Assembly: GCA_009103225.1 (NCBI GenBank)
Contig: RHPI01000810.1
Location: forward strand, 975,387-1,039,386
From: Chlorokybus atmophyticus
Lineage: Eukaryota; Streptophyta; Chlorokybophyceae; Chlorokybales; Chlorokybaceae
Direction: 5' to 3'
DNA length: 64,000 nucleotides
In this document: positions 18,252-30,222 of the stretch, piece after piece
How positions within the stretch are numbered: the stretch's first letter is position 1
Layout: every line of letters begins with the position of its first letter
Made by a program: the position numbers and the translations under genes
The notes under the pieces: generated by a model
The model's database searches: none
Told to the model about the DNA's origin: nothing
Seen by the model: only the letters and a program-made list of their open reading frames with translations

Positions 18252-19391
18252 TGCTTGCTACACAATAGTACAACTCACCCTCTCCCCAAGAACACTCTAC
18301 TAGTAGGTGCCTATGCTCAACACTTTCTCTCACTAGCACAAGCGATCACACAAGCGAGTGTGGGCCCATAACCTGTTGAGAACTAGTGATGCGCCTAGTG
18401 TGTGTATATTTGCCTCTTACATACAAGTGTGCACACATTAAGGACAAGTGCAGCAAGCACGCCAACTATAGAGACAATGTGCGACCCACTGTATTAAGCA
18501 GTATACAGTGTCTTATATATATACTATGCTACTAAGTACTAGTCAACTCTAGTCAACTCTGGTCAAAGTCAACACTAGTCAACACTAGTCAATGGTCAAA
18601 GTCAACATTGACCATGGTTGACCATAACTGCCGTAACTCCCGTAACTCTCGTAACTCCCATAACTATAAAGGTTAAGCTGATCGTACCAACTACATGTAG
18701 GCGCCGCCTATACATGCACTTTCAACAAGCTATAACATTTAACACTCCCACGCGAGCAGCTTGACCATGAACTCCAAGTTCTTCTCGCAAGCTTACCCAC
18801 ATTAACTTACTTCATTGAACACTTCCACGGATTTGATGCTCCCACGGACTTGATGATTGTCTCCATGACACCATCCTTCTCCTCGTGCTGCCAGCAAAAC
18901 TACAAGGTTCCAATACTCTTTGTTTCCTCCTCATAGTTGTCGCATCAGGTTCCACCACGCCACGCCTGACCTTGCTCAAGTGGTTTTGAAGACTCCCTAA
19001 ATGGCAAACTATGCTATAAACTACACTGAGTTCTCTACCTTAGCAATGCTGTACCAGAGTGTAGGCCGTGCAAGGGTTGATCAGACCCTTCTACCAAGGA
19101 AGCACCCCTCCCATCTCCTGTTAGCTAGCTATACAACCCAGTCCTTGCATGCCAATTAAGTGAAGTGTTCTAACTAGTACCGTACACCTGTGTGCTACCA
19201 AAAAACAACTCCACAGCAATGCAACCTCTAGTGTATGCAGCTCAACACCAGCAACTACTCATAGGCTAGCAGTAACTCTTACAGACCTTTGTGTCTGCGA
19301 TCTCCGTCTATGCATGTCCTTCACGCGCCCTTGCAGTGGGAGAGGACGGACGAACACCATCCACTGCAACTCCTTGAGGTCCTCACCAATG

Positions 19392-20171
19392 CTAGAAAGC
19401 AATTGCCATCGTGGCGTGCTCCTCCTTGGTTGCCTCATTGTGGATCCTCTTCGGGCACTCGCGAATGAAGTGGCCCTTCATCTTGCAGTAGTGACACTAT
19501 TTGTCACGTGATGGCTTCCCACCACCTGCGTTGCTACGTGTGTGTTGAGAAGATGAGGCAGAAAGTGCAATTGGTTCTCCACCATTCTCTATCTCCTGAA
19601 CATCCAACTTGCCTTTCACAGCTAGCAGCTTAGGCACTACATCAGCAAACTTCAAAACCACATCTGAGGACTCCAACACAGTCACTAGCGTAGCAAAGCT
19701 CTTTCCTAAGCCAGCTAAGACTGCCCACATCACCTCCTCTTCCTTCACATCGTGGCCCACTGCTGCAAGGTCTTGCCAAAGCTCCCTTGCACGCGAGATG
19801 TACTTTTGGATTGGCTCTTTGTGCTCCATCTTCACAAGTGTCAGCTTGCGTCTCAGCTGCAACTTGCGCGAGTTGCTGTTGGCCTTAAAGAGGGTGTCGA
19901 AGACCTCCCACGCCTCACGTCCAGTCTTGCAATCCGCAATAAGAGGGAGATGGAAGTCTTTGACGTGCAAGCCTATCAGCGCAAAAGCTGATTGTGAGTT
20001 CTCTGTCCAGGTACCAGTGTCACCTGTTCTTGGCCGCAATGATGTGGAGGAGGTGGGGTCGACAAAACTCCAGAGCTTCTTGCGGATCAGCACCAACTTC
20101 ATCTTCAGCGACCATGAAGCGTAGTTGTGCAGATCAAGGGACTCGATGGGCATCCTATCTGTGTCAGCCAT
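19392..20171 (-). pseudogene. gag: gag, right copy of the tandem array, truncated before the zinc knuckle
   Basis: A minus-strand ATG at 20169-20171 opens a 224-residue frame matching Gag to PSRDK. There a TAG replaces the Glu codon just before CHYC (about 19497). The product would keep the capsid-like part but lose the CCHC RNA-binding knuckle. The same stop occurs in the left copy, so it predates the duplication or was copied with it. Confidence 0.85.
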
Positions 20172-20293
20172 TGCTTGCTACACAATAGTACAACTCACCC
20201 TCTCCCCAAGAACACTCTACTAGTAGGTGCCTATGCTCAACACTTTCTCTCACTAGCACAAGCGATCACACAAGCGAGTGTGGGCCCATAACC

Positions 20294-21865
20294 TGTTGAG
20301 AACTAGTGATGCGCCTAGTGTGTGTATATTTGCCTCTTACATACAAGTGTGCACACATTAAGGACAAGTGCAGCAAGCACGCCAACTATAGAGACAATGT
20401 GCGACCCACTGTATTAAGCAGTATACAGTGTCTTACATACTATGCTACTAAGCACTGGTCAACTCTGGTCAACTCTGGTCAAAGTCAACACTAGTCAACA
20501 CTGGTCAATGGTCAAAGTCAGCGGTCAAAGTCAAAGTTGACCATGGTTGACCATGACTGCCGTAACTGCCGTAACTCTCCTAACTCTTGTAACTCCCGTA
20601 ACTATAAAGGTTAAGCTGATCGTACCAATTACATGTAGGCGCCACCTATACATGTACTTTCAACAAGCTATAACATTTAACAGCAGGCAAGTATGGATTG
20701 GTTTACAACCACTGTTCTACCCATGATATACAGGTAGTAGCGGGACCATAGTTGCAACTGGCCTTGGATTTTCTTCACGACTGCTGCAGGGAGACCTATA
20801 GCGGCACCCGTAGCATAACATAGCAGCATCCCTATGTGCTAGCCAAGAGACCCCAGCGCAGAGGAGGGGGGGAGCGGCGTGCAAGACTCAACATGATGCC
20901 TACCGACTTGCGATATTCAAGAAGAGAGTCCGAAGCAATAGTCCGCCATGATGTTTGTAAAATTCAATAACTGCACCAATCATTGCAATGAGGATGGCCA
21001 TGTCATCAAAAAAGGCATACTATCAACGCTCCCCCACATCTTTCATGTCGCATGCAGCACCCTCCTATATATCATCATCGGAGGGGAGAAGGCGGAGACC
21101 CATAAGAAAGGAAAAGGGACGTAGCATCTAGCCCAACGCTTCTGATGCAAGATTGAAGACAGAGTATGGCACCACTCAAGCGGAGGGGGGAGTGAGATTC
21201 TTCGCGATGCCCCCTTTGACCTGCCCGAGCAATGTGGAGCTGCAGCTATAGTGTAGCGTCTGCAGAACAGGAGGCATTAACGGGCGCAGTGGAGACATCC
21301 TTCATGAAATGTACCACCCAAACATCCAATGCGAAGGGGTTCTGTTGAGAGCTGAAAAGCGCGGAAACTTCATTCCATCAGACCCACGAGGCCACCACCA
21401 TTCCGCCCATCATGGTGCACGCAGCTGACACCCGTGCTCCAGTGCATCTTCACGCTACAACAGCAGCGCGACCCCGGCAGAGCGAACGGCTGAGGGTGGG
21501 AAGGATGCATGCGCGTCACACCCAACCACAAGCACGAGCTCGCATATCGCAGCAGCAAGGAGTGGAAAAGCACCGTGGGCTGCTTGCCAAGAGATGCATT
21601 CCAAGCACACGAGGACGGAGGGTGTAACGGGAGCAATAATAATCAGGGTATTATTGCTACCTACATAACACATTCTGTATGAATAAGTATATAATATATG
21701 CTTATTTATACCTCTTTTCTACGATTCCTCGCTGAAAGGCTTGTCATAGGCGGTGTGGGTGTTGGGTAGAGGATTGAAGGGGCATCACCGGCGACGGTGG
21801 TGCTGTTACAGAGGGGACCGAGAAGGTGAGGGTGCAGATTGGTGCTGCCCAGCTGGTTCCCCGCC
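20294..21865. repeat. Segmental duplication, copy 1 (partner 37212-38781)
   Basis: This 1572-bp stretch (a family-A LTR plus LINE reverse-transcriptase DNA) matches 37212-38781 at a constant offset of 16918, apart from a 3-bp indel near 21415 that changes it to 16915 and a few point changes. Both copies have GCAGG just after the LTR, so they share one insertion event. In copy 1 similarity ends at an N gap. Confidence 0.85.
20683..21865 (-). pseudogene. LINE reverse transcriptase remnant (duplicate copy)
   Basis: Minus-strand sequence duplicates 37601-38781. Segments resembling the LINE RT palm and thumb can be read, such as FDDMAILIAMIGAV near 21010 and VVKKIQGQLQLW near 20790, with stops and frame changes between. 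The 5' part (21300-21865) has only short frames. Confidence 0.6.
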
Positions 21866-21888
21866 NNNNNNNNNNNNNNNNNNNNNNN
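21866..21888. other. Assembly gap (23 N)
   Basis: A run of N between GGTTCCCCGCC and GACCCGCTCG. The duplicated segment shared with 37212-38781 ends exactly here, so continuity across the gap is uncertain. Confidence 0.95.
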
Positions 21889-24870
21889 GACCCGCTCGTA
21901 TAAACCAATATAAATCAATGCAGAGGTGCAGAGGTGCAAGCCCATACCTGCAGACCTTTGAAGCTGTTCTTCCATGCTTCTTTGCATGTCATATAACAAG
22001 CGCGTTGTCCCCAGCACACGAGTATGACAACATCTCGTTTATAGCAGCTTGCGTAAGGCCACAACCGTCGGTATTGCCAATAAAGTCCAGTAGCTTGTGC
22101 GTATATTGCTTAAGCAAAGCATCCTCACTGTTGTGCTGGCGGAGTTTTTTCACTATTTCTTGTCGACACCCAGTATCAACATTTGCACTCGATGCCGCTC
22201 CCCACACAACATGATGAACCAGGCACTGGTGGCGCATGTGTCGAGCAATGAACGACAAAGGGTGCAATAGTAGAAAAGCATGGTGATAACCATGCCACTC
22301 ACATGCAGCAAGACATGGCAGGACAATGCGTAATGACAACAAACCTACATAATGTGCTTGCATAGGTCACATGAAAATCTAAATTTATCAAACAACACTT
22401 GCGTGTTATTAGCCGCAGCCTGAGCAATACTGCGCTGTTCCTGTCCACTAGCACTTGCGTCCGCTTCCGTGTGGCCTTCAGCTTGCAAATAACTGTCCTC
22501 CGACATGTATACATGCAGTGTATGCAACCTGGTCGCCTAGAAGGCCAGCATGCGAGCGGCCTCTTTCTTTAGCTCGAGACACCTGGTGGCCTTGCGAGCA
22601 AGCACAAACATTGGTTGTGCCACTGCAGCAACGCGTAGGCGTCACCGTTTTAGGCAACACCGCCGCCAACTTGCCGCCAAAGCAACTGCCCTTGGCCGCG
22701 TGCAAACGCCACTAGTTCTTGTGTTTCAAGCTGTTGATGTATTGATATAAGGTGTTAACTCAATAACATTGGCATGACGCCTAATGCACACAATGTGGCC
22801 CATTTGGTCGGTGCACCGTAATGCCCCCGCGATGCATTGCGGTACTGTCACAGTGCGGTTGCGCCCAAAGTCCATTGTTCACTTTTACATTGACTTTAAA
22901 ACTCCAACGATTGGCAGCTGAGCTCATGGCAGTTGGAACTGATGTAGTTGTGGCGGCGGCGTCAACGGTCTATTGGTGGCGCAAGTATGAGCAGAGGTCG
23001 TTATGGCATCTGTGGCTGCCTTTGGCGTGGAGGCAATAGTTGAGAATGTCTATGCAAAAGCTATATGGATAGGCGTGCATTTCTCGGCTCGAACAACCCC
23101 TTATTGAAATTAATGGGTGGCAAGGGGACACATCTAATGCATACTTGAAGACATTGAGAAGTTGCGGCAACCGGCTCCAATTATGGTGCTAACACATGAC
23201 TCTTAAGATTCGTGCTTACCGCTCAAGTCTTAACTGCTACTAAACTCCACCTCATGCAGCTTTCCCACCGTTGTTTAATGCTTCAGGGTCAAGGGCGACT
23301 CGGGTACAAGAAGCATGATCGGTAATCATTTTAGTCTTGACAGTTGAAGCTCTTCCGTTGCACACGCTAGTATGCTATGCCCCGTTTGCGCATAAAGAGG
23401 TTCTTTACAAACTAATTGACGGCACCTATGTTGCTCTTGCTGCCACCAATTTACCCTTCTTCTCTACTTCTTGCAATTGTTGCACCTACGTGCCATGCTG
23501 CAAGTTGTGTGCTGCACAATTTTACATACACATTCTTGGTCACGGTCTACATCTCCGCAAGTGTTTTGATCATTATTATTAATCCTTTATATTAATCAAT
23601 AGGCGTGCGATTTTGCGCAAGTGCCGTACAGTATCGGTTATCATCCAGGTCTACGACGGGAACCAAGTTGACACCTGCATAGCCAAACACTTCCCTCAAG
23701 GCGTACGTGACAAGATCTTTGAGGCGGACCATCAGACCATAGTGAAGAAGGATGCCTGCGTCCTAGAGGTCTTCAAGTAGCACGAACCTCAAAATTGGTA
23801 ACATGACACTCCAGTGGGAGCAATGTGAGTAGTCACTCGTTTGCTGTCCTTTAAACACTGCCAGTCCTTGCAAGCAACCTTTGTTAAATGTGGTCTTTGC
23901 AATGTGACGGTATGACATATAGTGCAAATGTCTGTTGCCTTTAATTTTTGCAACATTCACACTGTCCTCGTGGTAGGCTTCATCAAGCTGCAGTGTATTG
24001 CGACGGTCAACAATAGTCATAAACGCGGCAATTGAATATGTAAGACTTTGAAGGAGGCGCGACGCCAATGCTCGAGCAATAAGGCAGGCATTGTGCTCCG
24101 CCTCGGGCTCAAACAAAAGCTAGTCTAACCACATCCATTGCCTTCCCGCGAGAGGCTCTTATAGAAGCTGAGGTCGTCCTGTTGGGCATCGGGGCTTCAA
24201 ACGGCATCGACCCCAGAAAAAAGACATCACCAATGCCGAGCAGGCCAGATGCATAACTTGCTATGCTACACGCTTTGTCACTCCACCACTGGACACTGCA
24301 GCTGTGTGCACCACATGCTTTTGCTGTCTTTATAAACATTTGGTTGCGCAGCCCTGAAGGCTCCAATGCTCAGGCCCTCTTTTTGGATGTAACGATTGGC
24401 ACTGCTATAGTCAGGGCAGTCCGCCTTGGGAGCGTTTTCCGCTGCTACGAGATACAGCTTAAGTACATGACCAAGCTTGTAAGTTGCCCCAAAAAAAAAA
24501 TAGGCACGCATTGTTGCTACCGACAAGAATGGGTGGTATGGCGAGTCAGCACATCGGCTTAGCAAATGCGCAAATGCTGTTGACAGGTTGCAACGCTCAT
24601 ACCCACAACAATTTTGCACAATTGTTCTTACAGGCTGATTGTGCACGTGGGTAAAGTCCCAATGTGGCAGCATTTGTAAGCGCGTGCAAGGTAGTATATC
24701 CATGCAACGGCTGCGGCAACTTCGCATTCAATGACCTCTACAGGGTAAAACTTCGCGTGCAGCCAGTGTAAGATAACCTGCATGGGTGGCCTGAGGCTCC
24801 ACCACCATAGTTGCCGATATTTAATAAAGAGGTATGCCTCACTGTGTGCATATTAGCTAACCACTGCAGC
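21889..24870. other. Unassigned 3-kb intergenic stretch
   Basis: No gene is convincingly supported. The longest frame is a minus-strand ORF at 24278-24727 (149 residues, no family recognised). A minus-strand frame at 21989-22363 and a short plus-strand frame ending RDKIFEADHQTIVKKDACVL near 23760 are also unassigned. These may be remains of old elements or isolated exons. Confidence 0.35.
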
Positions 24871-25228
24871 TGTTAAAGGTTATAGGTTGTGGAAGGTATG
24901 TACCTTCCACAACATGTATATAGGCGGCGCCTACATGCAGTTGGTACGATTAGCTTAACCTTAATATTTATTAGATTTACACGAGTTACAGCAGTCACGG
25001 TCATTATGGTTAACCGTGGTCAACTTTTACTTGCAGCTGTTGACTTTGACCATTGACTTTAACTAGAGTTGCCTAAAGTTGACCAGTGCTTAGTAGCATA
25101 GTATATAAGATACTGTATACTGCTTAATACAATGGGTCGCACATTGTCTCTGTAGTTGGCGTGCTGTTTGCACTTGTCTTTAGTGTGTGCACACTGATAT
25201 GCGAGAGGCGCATCACTCATTCTCAATA
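24871..25228 (+). repeat. Diverged (old) family-A LTR
   Basis: A 358-bp LTR beginning TGTTAAAGGTTATAGG and ending TCTCAATA. It is much more diverged than the others: the 9-bp repeat is eroded, TTGAC motifs are fewer, and an extra TTGTGGAAGGTA/TACCTTCCACAA hairpin lies at about 24888-24913. TATATAAG and the GGCGGCGCC core persist. Confidence 0.85.
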
Positions 25229-25338
25229 GGTTATGGGCCCACACTTGCTTGTGCTAGTGAGAGAAAGTGTTGAGCACGGGAGCCTACTGGTAGAGTATTG
25301 TTGGGGAGAGGGTGAGTTGTATTATTGTGTAGCGAGCA

Positions 25339-26124
25339 ATGGCTGACACAGATAGGATCCCCTTAAAGTCCCTCGATCTGCACAGCTGTATTTCATGGTC
25401 GATAAGGATGAAATTGGTGCTGATCCGCAAGAAGCTTTGGATATTTGTGGACCCCACCTCCTTCACATCATTACGGCCTAAAACATGTGACATTAATACC
25501 TGGACACAGAACTCCCGATTAGCTTTTGCACTAACATGCTTGAAAGTTAAAGGCTTCCATCTCCCTCTTATTATAAATTGCAAGACTGGACGTGAGGCGT
25601 GGGAGGTATTCAACACCCTTTTTAGGGCCAACAGCAATGCGCGCAAGTTGCAACTGAGGCACAAGCTCACATTCTTGAAGACTGAGCACAAAGAGCCAGT
25701 CCCGAAGTAGATCACGCTTGCAAGGGAGCTTTTGCAAGACCTTGCAGCAGTGGGCTACGATATGGAGGAAGAGAAGGTGATGTGGGCAGTCTTAGCTGGC
25801 GTAGGCAAGAGCTTTACTACACTAGTGACTTTGTTGGAGTCCTCAGATGTGGTGTTGAAGTTTGCTACTGTAATACCAAAGTTGCTTGCTGTGGAAGGCA
25901 AGTTAAGTGTTGAAGAGATGGAGCATGGTGGCGAACCTATCGCAGTTGCTGCCTCATCTTCTCAACACACACGAAACAGGAGCAAAGCAGGTGGTGGGAA
26001 GCCATCACGTGACAAAGAGTGTCACTACTGTAAGATGAAGGGCCACTTCATTCGCGAGTGCCAAAAGAGGATCCACGATGAGGCAACCAAGGAGGAGCAC
26101 GCCACGATGGCGATTGCTTTCTAG
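25339..26124 (+). pseudogene. gag: gag with a nonsense codon and an old/young mosaic structure
   Basis: The frame aligns with Gag over its full length but has a TAG at 25708-25710 where others read Tyr in IQKYISRA. The first 560 bp carry many substitutions relative to young copies. From about 25940 to 26340 the sequence is nearly identical to them, including the CCHC knuckle. The sharp change in divergence suggests gene conversion or template switching. Confidence 0.85.
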
Positions 26125-26345
26125 CATTGGTGAGGACCTGAAGGAGTTGCAGTGGATGGTGTTCGTCTGTCCTCTCCAACTGCAAGGGCGTGTGAAGGAC
26201 ATGCGCAGACGGAGGTCGCAGACACAAAGGTCTGTGAGAGTTACTGCTAGCCTATGAGTAGTTGCTGGTGTTGAGCTGCATACACTAGAGGTTGCATTGC
26301 TGTGGAGTTGTTTTTTGGTAGCACACAGGTGTGCGGTACTGGATA

Positions 26346-26748
26346 GGTTTTGCCAAAGCTCCCTTGCACGCGAGATGTACTTCTGTATTGGCTCGTTGTG
26401 CTCCATCTTCAGAAGTGTCAGCTTGCGTCTCAGCTGCAACTTGCGCGAGTTGCTATTGGCCTTGAAGAGGGTGTCGAAGACCTCCCACGCCTCACGTCCA
26501 GTCTTGCAATCCGCAATAAGAGGGAGATGGAAGTCTTTGACGTGCAAGCCTATCAGCGCAAAAGCTGATTGTGAGTTCTCTGTCCAGGTACCAGTGTCAC
26601 CTGTTCTTGGCCGCAATGATGTGGAGGAGGTGGGGTCGACAAAACTCCAAAGCTTCTTGCGGATCAGCACCAACTTCATCTTCAGCGACCATGAAGCGTA
26701 GTTGTGCAGATCAAGGGACTCGATGGGCATCCTATCTGTGTCAGCCAT
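26346..26748 (-). pseudogene. gag: gag 5' fragment, minus strand
   Basis: Minus-strand Gag from its ATG (26746-26748) through RARELWQN, about 133 residues, after which the sequence passes into the plus-oriented 3' region of the neighbouring element. The open frame continues to 26005 and would give a 247-residue fusion of Gag N-terminus with antisense-derived residues. That fusion is an accident of the junction. Confidence 0.8.
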
Positions 26749-27258
26749 TACTTGCTACACAATAGTACAACTCACCCTCTCCCCAAGAACACTCTTCTAG
26801 TAGGCACCTATGCTCAACACTTTCTCTCACTAGCACAAGCAATCACACAAGCGAGTGTGGGCCCATAACCTGTTGAGAACTAGTGATGCGCCTAGTGTGT
26901 GTGTATTTGCCTCTTACATACAAGTGTGCACACATTAAGGACAAGTGCAACAAGCACGCCAACTATAGAGACAATGTGCGACCCACTGTATTAAGCAGTA
27001 TACAGTGTCTTATATACTATGCTACTAAGCACTAGTCAACTCTAGTCAACTCTGGTCAAAGTCAACACTAGTCAACACTAGTCAATGGTCAAAGTCAACG
27101 GTCAAAGTCAAAGTTGACCATGGTTGACCATAACTGCCGTAACTCCCGTAACTCCCGTAACTCTCGTAACTCTCGTAACTATAAAGGTTAAGCTGATCGT
27201 ACCGACTACATGTAGGCGCCGCTATACATGTACTTTCAACAAGCTATAACATTCAACA

Positions 27259-29339
27259 GTCAAAGTTGACCATGGTTGACCATAACTGCCGTAACTCTCG
27301 TAACTATCGTAACCCCGGTAACCATAAAGGTTAAGCTGATCGTACCAACTACATGTAGGCGCCGCCTATACATGTACTTTCAACAAGCTATAACATTTAA
27401 CACTCCCACGCGAGCAGCTTGACCTTGAACTCCAAGTTCTTCTCGCAAGCTTACCCACATTAACTTACTCCATTGAACACTCCCACGGATCTGTTGCTCC
27501 CACGGACTTTATGCTTGTCTCCATGACACCATCTTTCTCCTCATGCTGCCACCAGGATTACAAGGTTCCAATACTCCTGGTTTCCTCCTCATAGTTGTCG
27601 CATCAGGTTCCACCACGCCACGCCTGACCTTGCTCAGGTGGTTTCGAGGACTCCCTCAATGGCAAACTATGCTATAAACTACACTGAGTTCTCTACCTTA
27701 GCAATGCTGAACCAGAGTGTAGGCCGTGCAAGGGTTGATCAGACCCTTCTACCAAGGAAAGCACCCCTCTCATCTCCTGTTAGCTAGCTATACAACTCAG
27801 TCCTTGCATGCCAATCAATTGAAGTGTTCTATCCAGTACCGCACACCTGTGTGCTACCAAAAAACAACTCCACAGCAATGCAACCTCTAGTGTATGCAGC
27901 TCAACACCAGCAACTACTCATAGGCTAGCAGTAACTCTCACAGACCTTTGTGTCTGCGACCTCCGTCTACGCATGTCCTTCACGCGCCCTTGCAATGGGA
28001 GAGGACGGACGAACACCATCCACTGCAACTCCTTGAGGTCCTCACCAATGCTAGAAAGCAATCGCCAGCGTGGCGTGCTCATCCTTGGTTGCCTCATCGT
28101 GGATCCTCTTCTGGCACTCGCGAATGAAGTGGCCCTTCATCTTGCAGTAGTGACACTCTTTGTCACGTGATGGCTTCCCACCACCTGCTTTGCTCCTGCT
28201 TCGTGTGTGTTGAGAAGATGAGGCAGAAAGTGCGATAGGTTCTCCACCATTCTCTATCTCCTGAACATCCAACTTGCCTTCCACAGCTAGCAGCTTAGGC
28301 ACTACATCAGCAAACTTCAAAACCACATCTGAGGACTCCAACACAGTCACTAGCGTAGCAAAGCTCTTTCCTAAGCCAGCTAAGACTGCCCACATCACCT
28401 CCTCTTCCTTCACATCGTGGCCCACTGCTGCAAGGTTTTGCCAAAGCTACCTTGCACGTGAGATGTACTTCTGTATTGGCTCGTTGTGCTCCATCTTCAG
28501 AAGTGTCAGCTTGCGTCTCAGCTGCAACTTGCGCGAGTTGCTGTTGGCCTTGAAGAGGGTGTCGAAGACCTCCCACGCCTCACGTCCAGTCTTGCAATCC
28601 GCAATGAGAGGGAGATGGAAGTCTTTGACGTGCAAGCCTATCAGCGCAAAAGCTGATTGTGAGTTCTCTGTCCAGGTACTAGTGTCACCTGTTCTTGGCC
28701 GCAATGATGTGGAGGAGGTGGGGTCGACAAAACTCCAGAGCTTCTTGCGGATCAGCACCAACTTCATCTTCAGCGACCATGAAGCGTAATTGTGCAGATC
28801 AAGGGACTCGATGGGCATCCTATCTGTGTCAGCCATTGCTTGCTACACAATAGTACAACTCACCCTTTCCCCAAGAACACTCTACTAGTAGGCGCCTATG
28901 CTCAACACTTTCTCTCACTAGCACAAGCAATCACACAAGCGAGTGTGGGCCCATAACCTGTTGAGAACTAGTGATGCGCCTAGTGTGTGTATATTTGCCT
29001 CTTACATACAAGTGTGCACACATTAAGGACAAGTGCAGCAAGCACGCCAACTATAGAGACAATGTGCGACCCACTGTATTAAGCAGTATACAGTGTCTTA
29101 CATACTATGCTACTAAGCACTGGTCAACTCTGGTCAACTCTGGTCAAAGTCAACACTAGTTAACACTGGTCAATGGTCAAAGTCAGCGGTCAAAGTCAAA
29201 GTTGACCATGGTTGACCATAACTGCCGTAACTCCCGTAACTCTCGTAACCCCCGGTAACCATAAAGGTTAAGGTGATCGTACCAACTACATGTAGGCGCC
29301 GCCTATACATGTACTTTCAACAAGCTATAACATTTAACA
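27259..29339 (-). mobile_element. Minus-strand family-A element with truncated 3' LTR
   Basis: The 5' LTR is 28959-29339 (381 bp), PBS 28946-28958, gag 28051-28836, and the 3' LTR is only the last 144 bp (27259-27402). The two LTR pieces share a CCGGTAACCATAAAGG variant, so they belong together. The missing part of the 3' LTR was lost where the neighbouring chimera abuts at 27258. Confidence 0.85.
28051..28836 (-). pseudogene. gag: gag with one nonsense codon
   Basis: The minus-strand Gag frame is complete from ATG (28834-28836) to its stop at 28051, except for a TAG (28447-28449) replacing Glu in RARELWQ. The zinc knuckle is intact in the downstream half. One point change separates it from an active-looking copy. 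Confidence 0.87.
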
Positions 29340-29854
29340 TTTATATATATACGGCACGTTATCGGCAGCCACGGATCTATTTAAGGCAATGGGATCCAGC
29401 ACCCATTAAGAATCCCAATACTCATCGGCAAAGTAGGGAGCTATACAGGTTTGCCACCAAGAAGACCTGGATCATGCTGCCGCAAGATGAAGCATGTTGT
29501 TTGTAAACGACATAACCAAGGCTCTCGAGTTGCAGTGGCGCAAGAAAAGTCTCACAAAAGTCAGAAAGCAAAACTACTTGCATTAGGTAGGGATTACCAT
29601 CGTGTGCAGTATGGTGTGATAGGCAGTCTTTGTCATGCATAGCTTTTGCTTTAGGCTTTGGTCATAGTGTGCCACACAGCACACTGCAGCTTGTATGGTA
29701 GCTACGTATAGGCAAGTAATGTCATTAACAGCAATCTTGGTTGGGCATTGCCACCTTATGTAGTGCCCTGTTTGGTAAACATGCATGCGTATGTCATTCG
29801 AGCAAACCACATGGTGTGTATACGTGCCATTGTGAATTACTTCATGATTATAAT

Positions 29855-30222
29855 GGGACAAGTGTGCATTGTTGCCACGATGGCCCCTACTATGCAACCA
29901 GGCTTGGTGTGCATCTATGCCACTTTGGTGGTACACAATGACCATAACTGGTGTTGATGCATTCCAGCATGGCATGCTTAGTTGTAACCATGGTTGGTGT
30001 GGATGCGGGACAATATGTCATGCCTGCTTATAACCATGGTTGGTGTGGATGTGGGACAGTATGGCGTGCACGGTTATGACCATGGCTGATGTATATACAA
30101 GATAGCACGGCGTGCATGGTCATGAACTTGGTTGGTGTCAATGTAGGACAGTATGGCGTGCATGGTTATGACCATGGCTGGTGTCCTTGCAGGATAGTGT
30201 GGTGGTAATCGTCGTGGCCATG
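29855..30222 (+). repeat. 46-bp tandem repeat (minisatellite), about eight degenerate units
   Basis: The motif GG(T/C)TGGTGT recurs at 29946 (diverged), 29992, 30038, 30084, 30130 and 30176, spaced by exactly 46 bp. Diverged units can be traced at 29901 and 29855. A unit reads roughly GGTTGGTGTGGATGTGGGAC, then AGTATGGCGTGCATGGTTAT, then GACCAT. Units differ at many positions, so the array is old. Confidence 0.8.

Larger units (their letters stand above)
16454..20682 (-). mobile_element. Tandem family-A array: LTR-internal-LTR-internal-LTR
   Basis: Three minus-oriented LTRs (16454-16824, 18374-18744, 20294-20682) separate two internal regions with primer sites at 18361-18373 and 20281-20293. 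The first two units are spaced by exactly 1920 bp and are nearly identical, including shared changes such as an extended TATATATATA box. The middle LTR is shared. The flanks differ (AGTAC at left, GCAGG at right), so this is not a clean insertion. Unequal LTR-LTR recombination between copies is the usual cause of such arrays. Confidence 0.88.
24871..27258. mobile_element. Head-to-head chimera of two family-A elements
   Basis: A plus-oriented old LTR (24871-25228), PBS (25229-25241) and gag (25339-26124) with part of the 3' region end at about 26346. There the sequence switches to minus-oriented gag DNA (26346-26748) followed by PBS (26858-26870) and a minus-oriented LTR (26871-27258). Two 5' ends thus face outward in inverted orientation. 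The junction has almost no shared bases and the outer flanks do not match. A rearrangement or strand-switching reverse transcription is more likely than two normal insertions. Confidence 0.75.

Noticed and set aside
16454-18373. Reading the tandem array as two independent insertions
   Set aside because: The middle LTR is shared, there is no target duplication between the units, and both carry the same private mutations.
21370-21636. ORFs repeated at 21370-21673 and 38328-38589
   Set aside because: The repetition comes from the segmental duplication, so it is not evidence of coding conservation.
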